Position numbers and translations under genes: made by a program
Notes under the pieces: model-generated
Told to the model about the DNA's origin: nothing
The model's database searches: none
Seen by the model: the letters and a program-made list of their open reading frames with translations, nothing else
Source of the DNA: Clitopilus passeckerianus
Lineage: Eukaryota; Basidiomycota; Agaricomycetes; Agaricales; Entolomataceae
NCBI GenBank assembly: GCA_944990035.1
Contig: CALYLX010000067.1
Span: 329,682-393,681 of the forward strand
Length of the DNA: 64,000 bases
Direction: 5' to 3'
Shown: one piece after another, positions 47,124 to 58,443 of the stretch
Position numbering within the stretch: the stretch's first letter is position 1
How the letters are laid out: every line of letters starts with the position of its first letter

Positions 47124-48151
47124 TTATTGTGGATCTTGGAATTTCGTATGCGTGCTATGTTGCGTAAGAAATATTCCTGGACAGAATTCAAATAAATTCG
47201 TGAAACACATTGATATTCCCAAGTGGAGAGACGAACCAGATCGGTGCTTTTTCATTTTATTTTGCCAAAGATCGACCAAGCAGGCTGTGGTGCCCGTAGG
47301 ACAGCAGAGTTCTAGGGTAGTGAACTCGTTTGTGGGGCATTCAAAGTGGGTGCTATTCGTGGGTGAGTCTCCAAGGAGTAGCGATCCTAGTTGTCTATTG
47401 CGTTTCGGGGCAGAGCGCCAACTTTCGGGGAACCAGGGAGAAATTTCTGACGAAGGCTCAAGCACCCAGATGTCAACCGTTGGTGGAGATGATGCTCCAG
47501 CAGTGCCAGAAGGAGGAACATACTGCAGTACGCAGTCTTCCATGGCAAAATCGAGGTGCCGGAAGTGAAGGATTGTTGAAACCTGGAAACAGTTATCAGC
47601 AACAGGCGTCAGAGATAAGTTAAGGACTCTGAATCGCTAACCTCCGAAGAAACGAGAATATGACGATCAAAGGGATATACAGCACCTATCGAGGTGATTC
47701 TGCCCTTTTCATCTTCTCTGATCCGTCTTGAAGTATCTGAAGTGTCAATCTGAAGGACAATTTCGGGAAAGTTGACCACGGGAGGAAATGTAGCATCGGG
47801 CGCCTTCTTTAGGACTTTCTCTAGGTTAGGGTATGGATTCGGTCTTCGCAGAGGAATCTGAGGCGGAGGTGCCCCATATGTGTCACGATTGACGAAAACG
47901 TAGAAAGCCAATACGCTTGTAAGCACAGTGCTTACGCTGGCAAGCACGAACAAGATGTCCTGAAATGACCTGCTGCGACCTCTAGCTTGTAAGATATGGT
48001 TGCATTGAGCCAGTAAATCAAACATACCAGGCGTCACTTTAGGTCGTCCATTTGATGGTGGATACATGAATTCTTGGCCGTGGTCATCTGAATCTAGCAC
48101 CAGTGGCTGCCTTTCCTCCTCCAGAACATCAGTATTAGCTGCAGGACACAT
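47124..48151 (-). CDS. But2-type (ubiquitin 3 binding protein But2 C-terminal domain) single-pass membrane protein
   Basis: N-terminal acidic cytosolic part (residues about 1-57), one membrane helix (DILFVLASVSTVLTSVLAFY), then PLRRPNPYPNLEKVLK. This is the anchor-proximal motif also seen in the short protein at 38318. A spliced exon 2 gives VSTILHFRHLDFAMEDCVLQ, the start of the But2-like beta domain of Agaricomycetes, and continues with WLxxP-type segments and three clustered cysteines (ELCCPTGTTACLVDLW). The end of the protein is longer than I would expect, so a late intron may be missed. Function unknown; family members are often co-located with UstYa-like genes. Assignment rests on overall pattern, not on a catalytic motif. 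Confidence 0.65.
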
Positions 48152-48930
48152 TGTCAGACAGCATCCAGAAAGTACAATTCGCAGTTATTTTGGAGACCTG
48201 ATCGTTCTGGTCAAACAGCTGCAGGGTCCCGACCCAGAGTGCGATGTCCTCACGTGTACCGGCCCGCTTCGCTCTCAACTATGACCACACCTTCTTGGAT
48301 CTTGCCCGGTTCTGGCTTCTTTGGCCGTCGTCGTCATAAACCCTGATATATGATAGACTCTGAGGGAGAATCCTTACTGCCTGAGCCTCCGTGATTGACG
48401 CCCCAGACTCCGAGTAACGCTGCTGTACGGTCCAGTGCAGGGCATAGTGATGCCCATTCGCCCACTGTATCAGAAGGTTTCTTCTGATGAAACACAATTC
48501 GCCCATAGTTGCGCGTGGTCCTTCCCAGAAAGACGTAGCGCCTGTTCCACATCTCCCTGGTCCCGGGCTCGGGCAAAAGATAGGAATGCTTTGATCCATC
48601 AAGAAGCTCAGGCAATTGGACGAAAGCATGACCGTCTAGGATAGCCGGGGACGATCAGTCCAACATTGAACCAATTGAGAGAATGTGTAAGCTAATATGA
48701 CATGAGGATCTTGATATATATTGGTCTTTCCAATGAACACGACCCTTGTCAACGTTGACGAGATCCATTTCGGTAAGCTCTTTTCAACTTCAGCTGGACT
48801 AGTCCTGACGTATCGAGTTAGGCTGTCATCATCACCAGGTATGCTGCTGGCTCTCCGCCGAGCTGTCATTTCGGGGCTCAAGTTTACATCTCCTACTTTC
48901 CGCAGGTCTAGCCATACCCCATCCTCAACA
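48152..48930. promoter_or_regulatory. Divergent region between But2-type gene and S33 hydrolase
   Basis: Contains a TATA-like GATATATATTGG at about 48712-48723, some 210 bases before the 48931 ATG, and a possible leader intron (GTAAGC..GTTAG, about 48773-48822). In-frame ATGs at 48733 and 48841 precede the usual family start. Frames on the minus strand (48279-48629, 48636-48953) have no family. Confidence 0.45.
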
Positions 48931-49861
48931 ATGTCTTTCACAGACGGCCTCATCGACTTTACCTACAAAGGTGAAACCTTTCAGACTTACTACAAGCTCT
49001 TCGGCGACCTCAAAGCCAAGAAACGTACACCTCTGGTCGCACTTCACGGTGGTCCCGGCCTCGTACACAACTACCTCACCCCATTTGAGGACCTAGCCAC
49101 CAAATACGACATCCCCACTATCATCTACGACCAAATCGGCAATGGCAAGTCCACCCACCTCAAAGAAAAGGCACCCGAATTCTGGACTGTCGACCTGTTC
49201 GTCGACGAACTGGTCAACCTCCTCAACCATTTCGGAATCCAGGACGACTTTGATCTGGCAGGCCACTCCTGGGGAGGAATCCTCGCTTCGGAGTTCACTG
49301 TTCGTCGGCAGCCTGAGGGATTGAAGCACCTCATCTTGATGGATTCACTAGCTGCGTCCAGCTTGTGGAATAAGTCCCAGTTTGAACTGGTGATGACTTT
49401 CCCTCCGAGTGTGCAGCAGGGGTTAGCGGGAGGGATGAAGGAGCCGGAGAAGTTCTTCGCTGCGCTTAAGGAGTTCCATGCTGTTCATGGGTGCACTGTT
49501 AAGCCACAGCCGGAGTGGTTTGCCTATACGATGGAACAGGTGTTTGGGAAGGATGGGGACCCGACTGTTGCGTCTGCTCCGTAAGTGGAAGTAATAGATG
49601 TTTATGAGCATCCGCTGATTCACGACCGTTTGCAGAATCCTCAAAGACTGGACAATTGTTGAGAGGCTGGACCAGGTGAAGGTTCCGACCTTTGTGATTA
49701 ACGGACGAAAGGATATTGCCCAGGATTATGTCGTCCGACCCTTCTTCGACCGCATTCGGAAGGTGAAGTGGGTCACTTTCGAGAACTCGAGCCATACACC
49801 ACATATAGAAGAGCGGGAGAGGTGCTTTGAGCTCATCTCAGAGTTCTGCCAACCCCAGTGA
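48931..49861 (+). CDS. Proline-iminopeptidase-like alpha/beta hydrolase (S33), non-secreted paralogue
   Basis: Paralogue of the gene at 42458. It shows HGGPGLVHNY, GHSWGG (nucleophile Ser), NGRKDIAQD (acid) and SSHTP (His). One intron after TVASAP (about 49583-49635) lies at the same position as in the paralogue. From 48931 it starts MSFTDGLIDFTYKGETFQTY, the usual cytosolic family start. An upstream in-frame ATG at 48841 would add 30 residues rich in Arg and Ser (MLLALRRAVISGLKF..), resembling a mitochondrial presequence. It sits at the edge of the UstYa-like block, so it may or may not belong to it. Confidence 0.88.
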
Positions 49862-49997
49862 ACTGCCAAACCTGTAGTCTCTTGACCTTTAGTTTGTATG
49901 AAATGTATCAATATTCTTCTTCTTCATGGATCTTCCTTCGATGATCATGCAAGTGGATAAATGAGATTGAGAAAGTAGTGCAACAACATGTCCAATT

Positions 49998-50847
49998 CTA
50001 GCTCTTCTGCTTCCCTTGCCCTTCCTCTCTTTTCACCCGTCTTCGTTTCACGTCCCAATTATACACTCTCGCCGTATTGACTTCCATCACAGTCAGCTGC
50101 TCTCTCAGAAACTCGAGATCTTCCACCGTGTTCTCAAGCGTCGTCTGCGCTGCGTCAAGTTTTGACCGTAATAGCGCTATCGCCTCCGGGATCTTGTATG
50201 ACAACATTACGTTTGCCTACAGATTATTCTGAGGAAAGTCAATTGTAGTAGGAGGTAGAAACGTACGCCAAGCCATAAGTACACCGTATCTGTATCTTCC
50301 AGCTCTGCCTCTGCAAATAGAGTATCGTTGAGCTCATATGTCGTTTTGAGAGGTTTCGAGGAGGCTTCATCATCTCCTAGGTCATCGTCTAGATCGTCTG
50401 CATCATCGGATGCTTTGCTTTTGCCTTCCTAGAGAGCAGTCAGTGCAGGTCCACAGCCAATCACAAATATGTATTCACTCTTCTGGACTGCAAGAATTCT
50501 ACCATATCCAGTGTCTTCTTGATATCTGGGATCTTCTCTTCCAGACTTGATCTCCGCTGGTTCAAGTTGCTGTCCATATACCGGTACTTGCTGCCCTTTC
50601 AAGCTTTCTTTTAGCGCAGCTTAGCACATAAAAATATGTCCAGACGTACGCTATAGCATCCTGAAATGCGCGAAGAGGTGCTTCTACCTCTCCATCTGGG
50701 CCACCAAGATATTCCTCGACATCAGCCTACCGATGCAATTTCTGTCAGTCAAGCCCCTCAGTCTTTAGCTTCAAGACTCACAATAAAAGGTGCCTTCGGT
50801 ATCCCTCTCGGATTTTTCTCGTCAGAAAACACGGTTTTTGGCGGCAT
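49998..50847 (-). CDS. PAC10: Prefoldin subunit 3 (Pac10/VBP1 type)
   Basis: Alpha-type prefoldin subunit, a hexameric chaperone part that passes nascent actin and tubulin to the CCT chaperonin. The N-terminus reads NPRGIPKAPFIADVEEYLGG, the family signature, across the first intron. Then comes a coiled-coil helix (YRYMDSNLNQRRSSLEEKIP), an acidic linker, TVYLWLGANVMLSYKIPEA (the beta-hairpin region), and a second helix ending NTARVYNWDVKRRR. Five exons, about 210 residues, normal for the family. Start 50847 is divergent from the Mrd1 gene. Confidence 0.92.
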
Positions 50848-51054
50848 TTTGGCGGTTTGAAGCCGCGATAGTCAATGGCAAAAGCAGTCGCTTGAGGCGG
50901 TCCGGAGATAACCGGCGGAGTTCCAAATGAATTCTTGATTTCCTCATAAACTTTGGATTATTTTCTTGCACCGGCTCTCCTCAGGTTCGTATCCCCTGCA
51001 TTGCTCGTTGTCGGCGTAGCAGCTAACAAAATTTCTTCAAAGATATAGGCAGCA

Positions 51055-54000
51055 ATGTCGAGGCTTATTGTCAAAAATTTGCCGTCTTATATCACCCCAG
51101 CACGGCTGAGGGAACATTTCGAGCAGAAGTCTGGTCCTGGAGGCACTTTGACCGATTTCAAGGTCCTTCATAAACAGGACGGGACCTCCAGGAGGCTTGG
51201 CTTTGTTGGTTACAAGACCGATGAGGAAGCCCTGAAAGCCAAGGAGTGGTTTGACAGGACATTTATTGACTCAACAAGGATTAATGTCAATGTTGTTCAG
51301 GCATGCAGATTCAAATCGTTATTGGAGAATCTGAAGCTAACTGGGTCATTTCAGGGAGCAAAAGATGCACCAGCACCACGGCCGAACAAAAGGCGACGTG
51401 TGGACCCCACCTCAGATGATGAAGAATCTGGTGTTCCCAAAACCACAAGCAAAAAATCGAAAGTACCTGCAAAAGCAGAGAAATCGGCACAGGACTCCCA
51501 GTTGGACAAGTTCCTGGAAGTCATGCATCCCAAGACGAAGAATCTTCCGACATGGGCCAATGATGCACCTTCCCAACCTGAAGCTCTGCCCGAGCCTGAC
51601 CCGGGTGAAGGTGAAGGACAGGGCGAGGCGAAGGATGCTGCTGCGAATGACGAAGTGATTGATGACATGGAATGGATGCGGAGAAGGATGACACAGAATG
51701 TGGATAAGACTGAGAAAGAGTTTGAGCAGTCAGAAGACGAGGCTGAAGCCGAACCTGTTGTGGACACTCAAGTAGGACAATTTTTACCGTTTGGTCGCCC
51801 CTTATAGTTGCTGACGACTTGGCTTTCTATTGCAGGAGCATGAGAAGCAGGCAGAGCCTGAACCACCGAAAGACCCAATCAAAGACACCATTCTGCAAAC
51901 AGCGCGGCTCTTTCTCCGAAATCTGGCTTTCTCGTGTACGGAAGCAGAACTCTCGGAGTTTTTCAGTCCCTACGGAGAACTATCTCAGGTGGGCATTGCT
52001 CTTCATTTTTTCTCTATTTTTTTCTCTGTGCGAAGGGCTTTTGCTTCCGCATTTTTTTTTTGGCGAAGATGAAAAACAGTATAGGGACATCAGAGGCTTT
52101 ACTGCACATGCTGATCCTTATTGGAATCGTTAGTAGAATCAAAAGCTTTTGAGCCACTTTCCTTCTTTCCTTTTGCCACTTCAAAACATATTCACGATTA
52201 CTGACCCTCCTCTTTCCAGGTGAGCTCGTCGTCGGGCACCAATGAATCAACTCTGACTTGCGTATTTTCTGCCCGTCTTTTCACGTCATAAGGTGAATTT
52301 CATGGCCTTGTTATTTTCTAAGATGCAAAACAGTATAGGGACATCAGAACCTTCGGGACTGCTGAACATATACAGGAATCGATAGTAGAATCTTTATTCT
52401 GATCACTTTATTCTTTATTCTGCTCTTTTACGACAACATTACTCAACCGCCTCCTCTTCACCTCAGGTCCACATCCCTATCGACATAAACACCAAGCAGC
52501 CCAAAGGCGTTGGCTACGTCACATACAAATCTCCAGCCTCCGCCCTTGCAGCATATGAAGCCCTGGACAAGAGATCATTCCAAGGCCGGCTGCTTCATAT
52601 CCTTGGGGCAGTTGACCGGAGAGGCCAGTTCCAAGTCGAGGAAGGCGAAGGGAGGAAGAAGACACTCAAGGACGAGAAACAAGCTAAACGCAAAGCAATG
52701 GCTGGAAAGGAGTTTAATTGGGGTATGCTTTATATGAATGTTGGTCCTTTTTCTTCTATCCCGGGAAACACGGAATTGACGGGGTATGATGGTTTTCTAG
52801 AGCGACGCAGTGGCATCCTCAATAGCCTCCCGACTCAACGTGGACAAATCTTCCATCCTCAACCCCGAATCAGGAGACACGAACGCAGCAGTCAAACTCG
52901 CCCTCGCAGAAACGCACATCATACAAGAAACCAAAAGCTTCCTTGAATCACAAGGGATCAACCTCTCCTCCTTCTCCTCCCTCCCCAATTCCCGAACTCG
53001 CTCCGATACCGTAATACTCGTCAAGAACATTCCATTCGGAACGACGGAGGCTCAAATACGCGAGCTCTTCGACCCGCATGGTGTGGTGACGAGGGTGATA
53101 GTACCACCTGCTGGGACTATCGCTGTTGTAGAGTTCGCACAAGCCGATGAGGCGAGGAAGGGGTTCAAGAGCGTCGCATATAGGAGGATTGGCAACTCCA
53201 TCGTCTACCTGGAAATGGGCCCAGTGGGGATGTTCACCGAGACTGCTGTTGCTGGTCCATCGTCAACATCTACCCTACCTTTAACATCAAGACCGGGAGG
53301 TGTCAAGATCCGGGAACAGGAGGAAGAATCTGGTGCTGTCGCAGGTGCAGGAGACGCAGCACCAGCAGAAGCAGGAGCGGAACCCTCAATATCAGAGGGA
53401 ACGACTTTATACGTGAAGAACCTCTCCTTTGCAACGACCGCCGAACGGTTAACCCAGATGTTCCGGCACCTACCCTCGTTCGCCTTCGCTCGCGTGCAGA
53501 CCAAAGCAGACCCAAAACACCCGGGCCAGCGTCTCAGCATGGGATACGGGTTCATCGGGTTCAAAGACGTAGAGGGCGCGAAGAAAGCTTTATCGAGTAT
53601 GCAGGGGTTCAATCTGGATGGACACGCGCTTTATGTGAAGTTTGCCGGGCGGGGGAGGGATGATGAGAAGGCGGAGAAGGAGAAGGAGAAGAGGGCGGGT
53701 GGGAGGACGACGAAGATGATTGTGAAGAATGTGCCGTTTGAGGCTACGAAGAAGGATATTCAGGCTTTGTTTGGGTTTGTCTTTCACCTCCTTCATTCGA
53801 CTATGGACTTGATTCTAATGTTGTTACACTTGCAGTGCACATGGACACCTCAAATCCGTCCGCCTCCCCAAGAAATTCAACTCTCGCACAAGAGGGTTCG
53901 CGTTTTTGGACTTTACCTCGCGAGCCGAAGCGGAGAACGCGTATGAGACACTGCGTCATACGCATTTGCTCGGTCGGCATCTCGTTCTAGAATGGGCGGA

Positions 54001-54142
54001 GGAAGAAGAGCAGGACCTGGAGAAGTTGAGACAGAAAGCTGGCGTCGGGTACGGCGAGGGCAAGACTGTGCCTTGGAAGAAGAAGAAACTTGAGATGAGG
54101 AAGAATGGAGGGGAGGATGACCCTGAGCCTATGGAATTCTGA
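51055..54142 (+). CDS. MRD1: Mrd1-type multiple RNA-recognition-motif protein (pre-rRNA processing)
   Basis: Nucleolar protein with five RRMs needed for early pre-rRNA cleavages in 40S assembly. RRM1 starts at residue 3 (RLIVKNLPSYITPARLREHF, RNP1 RRLGFVGY) and is followed by the DAPAPRPNKRRR linker. RRM2 (RLFLRNLAFSCTEAELSEFF) is split by a 478-base intron and resumes at KGVGYVTY. KEFNWGMLYMNSDAVASSIA is the Mrd1-specific block. RRM3 (VILVKNIPFGTTEAQIRELF), RRM4 (TLYVKNLSFATTAERL) and RRM5 (MIVKNVPFEATKKDIQALFG, resuming GHLKSVRLP) follow. The intron at 51301-51354 starts with GCATGC, so a GC-AG donor is needed; it has a CTAAC branch site. Confidence 0.92.
52067..52392 (+). repeat. Two degenerate direct repeats inside an Mrd1 intron
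   Basis: Copies at about 52067-52140 and 52321-52392 share AAAACAGTATAGGGACATC exactly, continuing with AGA, and end alike in AGTAGAATC, with divergence in between. Offset 254 bases. They account for much of the unusual 478-base length of the intron at 51989-52466. Confidence 0.75.
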
Positions 54143-54870
54143 GCGAGTCGGACCGTCCGCTTGTATTTTAGTGTTATGCTTTCCTATATCTGAATTCAAT
54201 GGGCTTGAGTGGCGCTCCGATGTTTTCCGGAATTCCAACGAATGTTTGACATATAATCTCCGCCTGCAGCAGCTGAGCTGAGGATTTGAAGTCTGCTGAG
54301 ACCTCGGCCGATTTTTCTACGAGCTAAGGGCACCCAAGCCCCAAATCTTGCGATGATGGGAGGGCACATGTTTGTTGGCTGTTGGCCACATGTCAATGGT
54401 TCCGCTGAGCACCCAAAATTCATTAAATACATTCAAAAATTCAGCAAGCCTATGAGGAGCTTATTGTAGCCTTTCAAGGCCTTGTACCGTATTTTTGAGC
54501 GCCTCAGAGCATTATAGACGATTGGGGTTAGGCCGATTGTCGCTGGGGACTGATTCGGCAATACCAAGGAGGCGTGCCAAATAAGGTGCTTGCCGTCCAC
54601 CACAACCGTCGACAACGTGCCCGACTCCTCATTGCCTTCAACTTTCACCGTGGAGACGCTCAGAACGCCCCAAACGACGGCGTCGACAGTGTATTGACCA
54701 ACGAGCAAACCACACAACTTCATTGAAAGGACTCAAACAAATCGTCATTTCTTTTGGCATTTAATATCGGACGACGGGACCTGCCTGCCCGCGAACAGTG
54801 TGACCTGCTGCTTTACCTGCATTCAGGCCATTTCGGAATCTATTTGCTGGGCTGTTAACCCTAAGACAGC
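54143..54870. other. Intergenic region
   Basis: 728 bases between Mrd1 and the Myb gene. A 96-codon frame at 54433-54723 (-) has no recognisable domain and would sit in the Myb-gene promoter. I did not accept it as a gene. Confidence 0.5.
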
Positions 54871-57800
54871 ATGGCTACCACCTTGGGCGAACGCAAGGGC
54901 GAATCAGCGCTTCAGGTACCATCTAGCTCGACCTTTTCCTTCAAAGCGCCATTCCCCGCTTCCTCGTCCTCAAGTGCGGCTTCAACAGCCTTGAAGCAGC
55001 GTAGAGTCTCTCTAGCGCTCCCCTCATCACCCAAAGTCGCGTGGGACTTCAGAGATGACACCGGTGTCGACTCTCATGTGCCAGAAACGGAGTCGATGCC
55101 CGAGAAAAGGGGGAAGTTGAGGAAGACGGGAACTGGGGCAGAGAAGAATGAAATGCCGCAGGAGAAGAAGCAACGGAAGAAATGGACCGAAGAGGAGACT
55201 CAGATGCTGGTCACCGGGTGTAATATTGTGGGTAGTCACTATCTTGCAATCTGCCTCACCGTAGCCGCGTGTTCATATCAACTTGCTTTCAGCACGGGGT
55301 CGGGAACTGGAAGACTATCCTGAGCGATCCAAACCTTAAGTTTGACAACCGGTCGCCTGTTGATCTCAAGGACAGGTAGGGGTTGTCACCTCTTGCTTCA
55401 CATGGACTTGGACTAACACCGGATCTTCACGATAGGTTCCGCACCTACTTTCCAGACGCGTACAAAGAACATTACCCTAACGCCCGAACGCACCTTTCCA
55501 GCAAGGTCCGTTCCACGCTCCCCGATGGGACGTCCCTCTTCGAAAAGACCCGTAGCAAGAAACGCCGTCCCTTCACTGAAGAAGAGGACAGAGCACTCAA
55601 GGCCGGGTACGAGAAGCACGGCACCGTATGGGCAGCCATCGTCAAAGATCCAATCTTCAGAGAGCAAGGCCGGCGGTCTACAGATCTTCGAGATAGATTC
55701 AGGAACGCGTTTCCTGAGCTGTACAAAGCTGCTGGCTATAAGCCGCGAAATTCGGCGAAGAAGAAACTGCTCGCTGAAGGTAGTATTGGCCTTGGTGGAA
55801 GGGGTACGATTAGGGCTGCTACAGATGATCAGCTGCCGCTGTCGTCTACCGGTCCGGTCAGGAGTCGGAGGAGGGCCCACACGAACCAGGGTCTCTTAAG
55901 GGGTGGCACGAAGAGTGTCCCCCAAAGCGCTGCTGCTTCTGAGGATGAGGACAGCTCTGGCGCCGAAGATGATGGTCCCATCTTTAAGACACCCCACACG
56001 CCTGTGTTGGTGGACAATATCTCGACCTCGACCTCAACCTCTAACAAGTTGCTCCCATTCGATGACGATGACATGGATATGGTCACTTTTGACCACTCCG
56101 AACCCTTAGGCGAATTCCTTGCTGGCACGAGTCAATTCTCTCAAATCCACGACGCAGATAAGCACTCACAGACCTGGTCTCCAAATGTGAGCACGCCGAC
56201 CCACTCAGTCAACGCCTGGTCGACTGCAGCAGGCTCACCGACCTCCTCTCACCTCTCCGCCGACTTCCTCGGTAACACACACTCACCCTCTTTCCAACGG
56301 CGCGCAGACCCATTCAGCAACATGGGCATGATCGGGAAATCTGCATGGGGCACCCAAGACTGGTTCTCTGCCAACCCACGCATGGATCCTGGCAGCAGCG
56401 GAAGCCAGAACGCATCTGCCCAGGCCGACGAGGCTTTATCCCCCGCATCTCCATTCTCATTCTCCAACCTCAACCACGGTGTCCTGGATCGCTACGACTT
56501 GCACCCACCGCTCTACACACACGACTTCGCTTCTGAAGTGGGAGCTGGGGATACACATTCTACATTCTCGGATGATGTGTTCGCGCCTGCTGGTGGATTC
56601 AGAGGGTTCACCCACCATTCCAACTTCGCTGGAGATCTCATCTTTGGTGCACGTACCCATCAACCTGTGCAAGGTTTCGGTGGATTTGCCGATTTCAATG
56701 GGTTCGGTGGTGGACTTGGTCTTTCTGGGATGTCACAAGCACAGGGCATACACCCAATGCAGCTGTCCATGCCTGGGATTGACGAGATGGCATTGGCTGG
56801 GATCACGCTCGATGATGACAACAATTCAAGTGTGCATAATAACGAATCGTCGTTGTTGGAGGATACAAATATTGCGGATTTGATGATCAGCGACTCTCAT
56901 CCCAGTCAAACTCAGGACGACTCCCACTCGCACTCCCATTCACAGGACGTTAATAATTCAAGCTCGTCGTTAGGTGGTATTGGATCGTCGGTGGAGAGGT
57001 TCAGTTTGGATGATTTGGTGGATCTGTCGGCACATGATGCTATGGACCTGCAACATTCCACACCACCTGCGACACCGCTCATGTCAGCAGAGAGGTCTGG
57101 AAGAAGACCCTCAGCGTTCCATGGATTGTCAGGGCATGCAAGATCCATATCCGTCCCACCCACAGATGCACGAGCGCCTGCAAATATCAGTGCACCCGCT
57201 GTTCTGGATTTTGCTGGTGTCGATGGGGGTGCTTATTCTCCGTCTATATCAAGACCCTCTACACACCGTCATCCAAACTCCCAACCCGTCATGTCGTCCA
57301 CGATCAGGTCCGGAGGGTTCTATGGTCAAGAACGTCCTCGCCAAAGCTCGGATGCTGCAGTTACGCCCTCAGCTATCACTTCCCCGCTAGCAAAGGACGA
57401 CACCCACCCTTCATTGGATCATCACCAATCCCTCTACTCCAACCACCTCCTCGACCCCCATGAGATCAACTGGCGCGCTGCCCTGTCCCATTCCGCCTCC
57501 GACAGCAACTTCAACCTACCGTTCCTAGATCTGCACTACTACGGCCTTCATCCAGCCAGCTCTGCCACCGGTGGAATCAACGGGCCCGGCGGGAACCTTG
57601 GGATGGAAGATTATGATGCAGTTGCAGCTCAAGCTCTGCGGCAAGGCCAAGCACTCGACCTTGCGCAACCTCTGGCGTCAGGATCTTCGATCAACCTCGC
57701 CAGCCTCGCAATGGCATCCCCAATGGCACCTGCCTCTCATAAAGGCCTGACACTAGGCTCTGCGTTCAAGTCGTTCACCCATGCTTCGCCTTCTCAGCTG

Positions 57801-58052
57801 GGACACCAGCCTCAACAAACGCCGACGACGGCTATTGGTCCTGGTCCAGGAGCAGGAGAGATGTCGTTGGGAGATAGTAATGCAGCGGACAAGATGAACT
57901 CTATGTTCAATGGGACGGGGACTATCAGGGCAAGGAGAAGTCAGGGTGGACATCATCGCTCGCACACTCAGAGTGGGATTAACCCACAGGAGTTGATGTT
58001 GGGAAGCGACAGTAGGAGGAAGAGGTTGAGCTGGGATGGAACTGCTCAATAG
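54871..58052 (+). CDS. Teb1/Tbf1-like protein with two Myb DNA-binding domains
   Basis: Three exons: 54871-55227, 55293-55375, 55436-58052. The first Myb repeat, spliced over two introns, reads KWTEEETQMLVTGCNIHGVG, NWKTILSDP, DLKDRFRTYFP. The second is RRPFTEEEDRALKAGYEKHG, VWAAIVKDP, STDLRDRFRNAFPE. Two adjacent repeats of this kind are typical of fission-yeast Teb1 and its basidiomycete relatives, which bind TTAGGG-like repeats in promoters or subtelomeres. The remaining 700 or so residues are Ser/Gly/Asp-rich, probably disordered, with a His-Ser run (DDSHSHSHSQD) and low-complexity gene-activation-like segments. Single long last exon. Role as regulator of histone or telomeric genes is by family analogy. 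Confidence 0.85.
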
Positions 58053-58443
58053 GACCCTCGGCAGTGTTGCTTTGGACGCCAAGCATTGCCTGGTTTGGTG
58101 TCAAAATTACGCATATAGTCACCTTAAATCGCTCGTATGGATCGGATTTGGAACATTATGACAATTTTCTCGTTTTCTCTGTCCTCTTTTTCCTTTATGT
58201 TTTGACCTGTAACAAATACCTACCCATTACTCAGTACTCAGCTACCACCCACATTCCCCTGCATTGCTTTTCTGACTACCCTACTGCATTAACAGTTATC
58301 TCTGCTCTCCCATTATCGTCGTTTATGACAGCTTTTAAGTAGCCATCCCAATGATATGGAATTTTCCACTAATTTTCGTAGCCTTCAGACTGGCATAGGT
58401 ATTTGAAAAATTGCTGATTGGAATTATGGATCTAGAATACATT
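58053..58443. other. Convergent 3' flanks
   Basis: About 390 bases between the Myb gene stop and the Rpn9 stop; AT-rich, no gene. Confidence 0.6.

Noticed and set aside
54433..54723. 96-codon minus-strand frame between Mrd1 and the Myb gene
   Set aside because: Has a mildly protein-like composition, but no recognised domain and it lies in the Myb-gene promoter; kept only as intergenic note.
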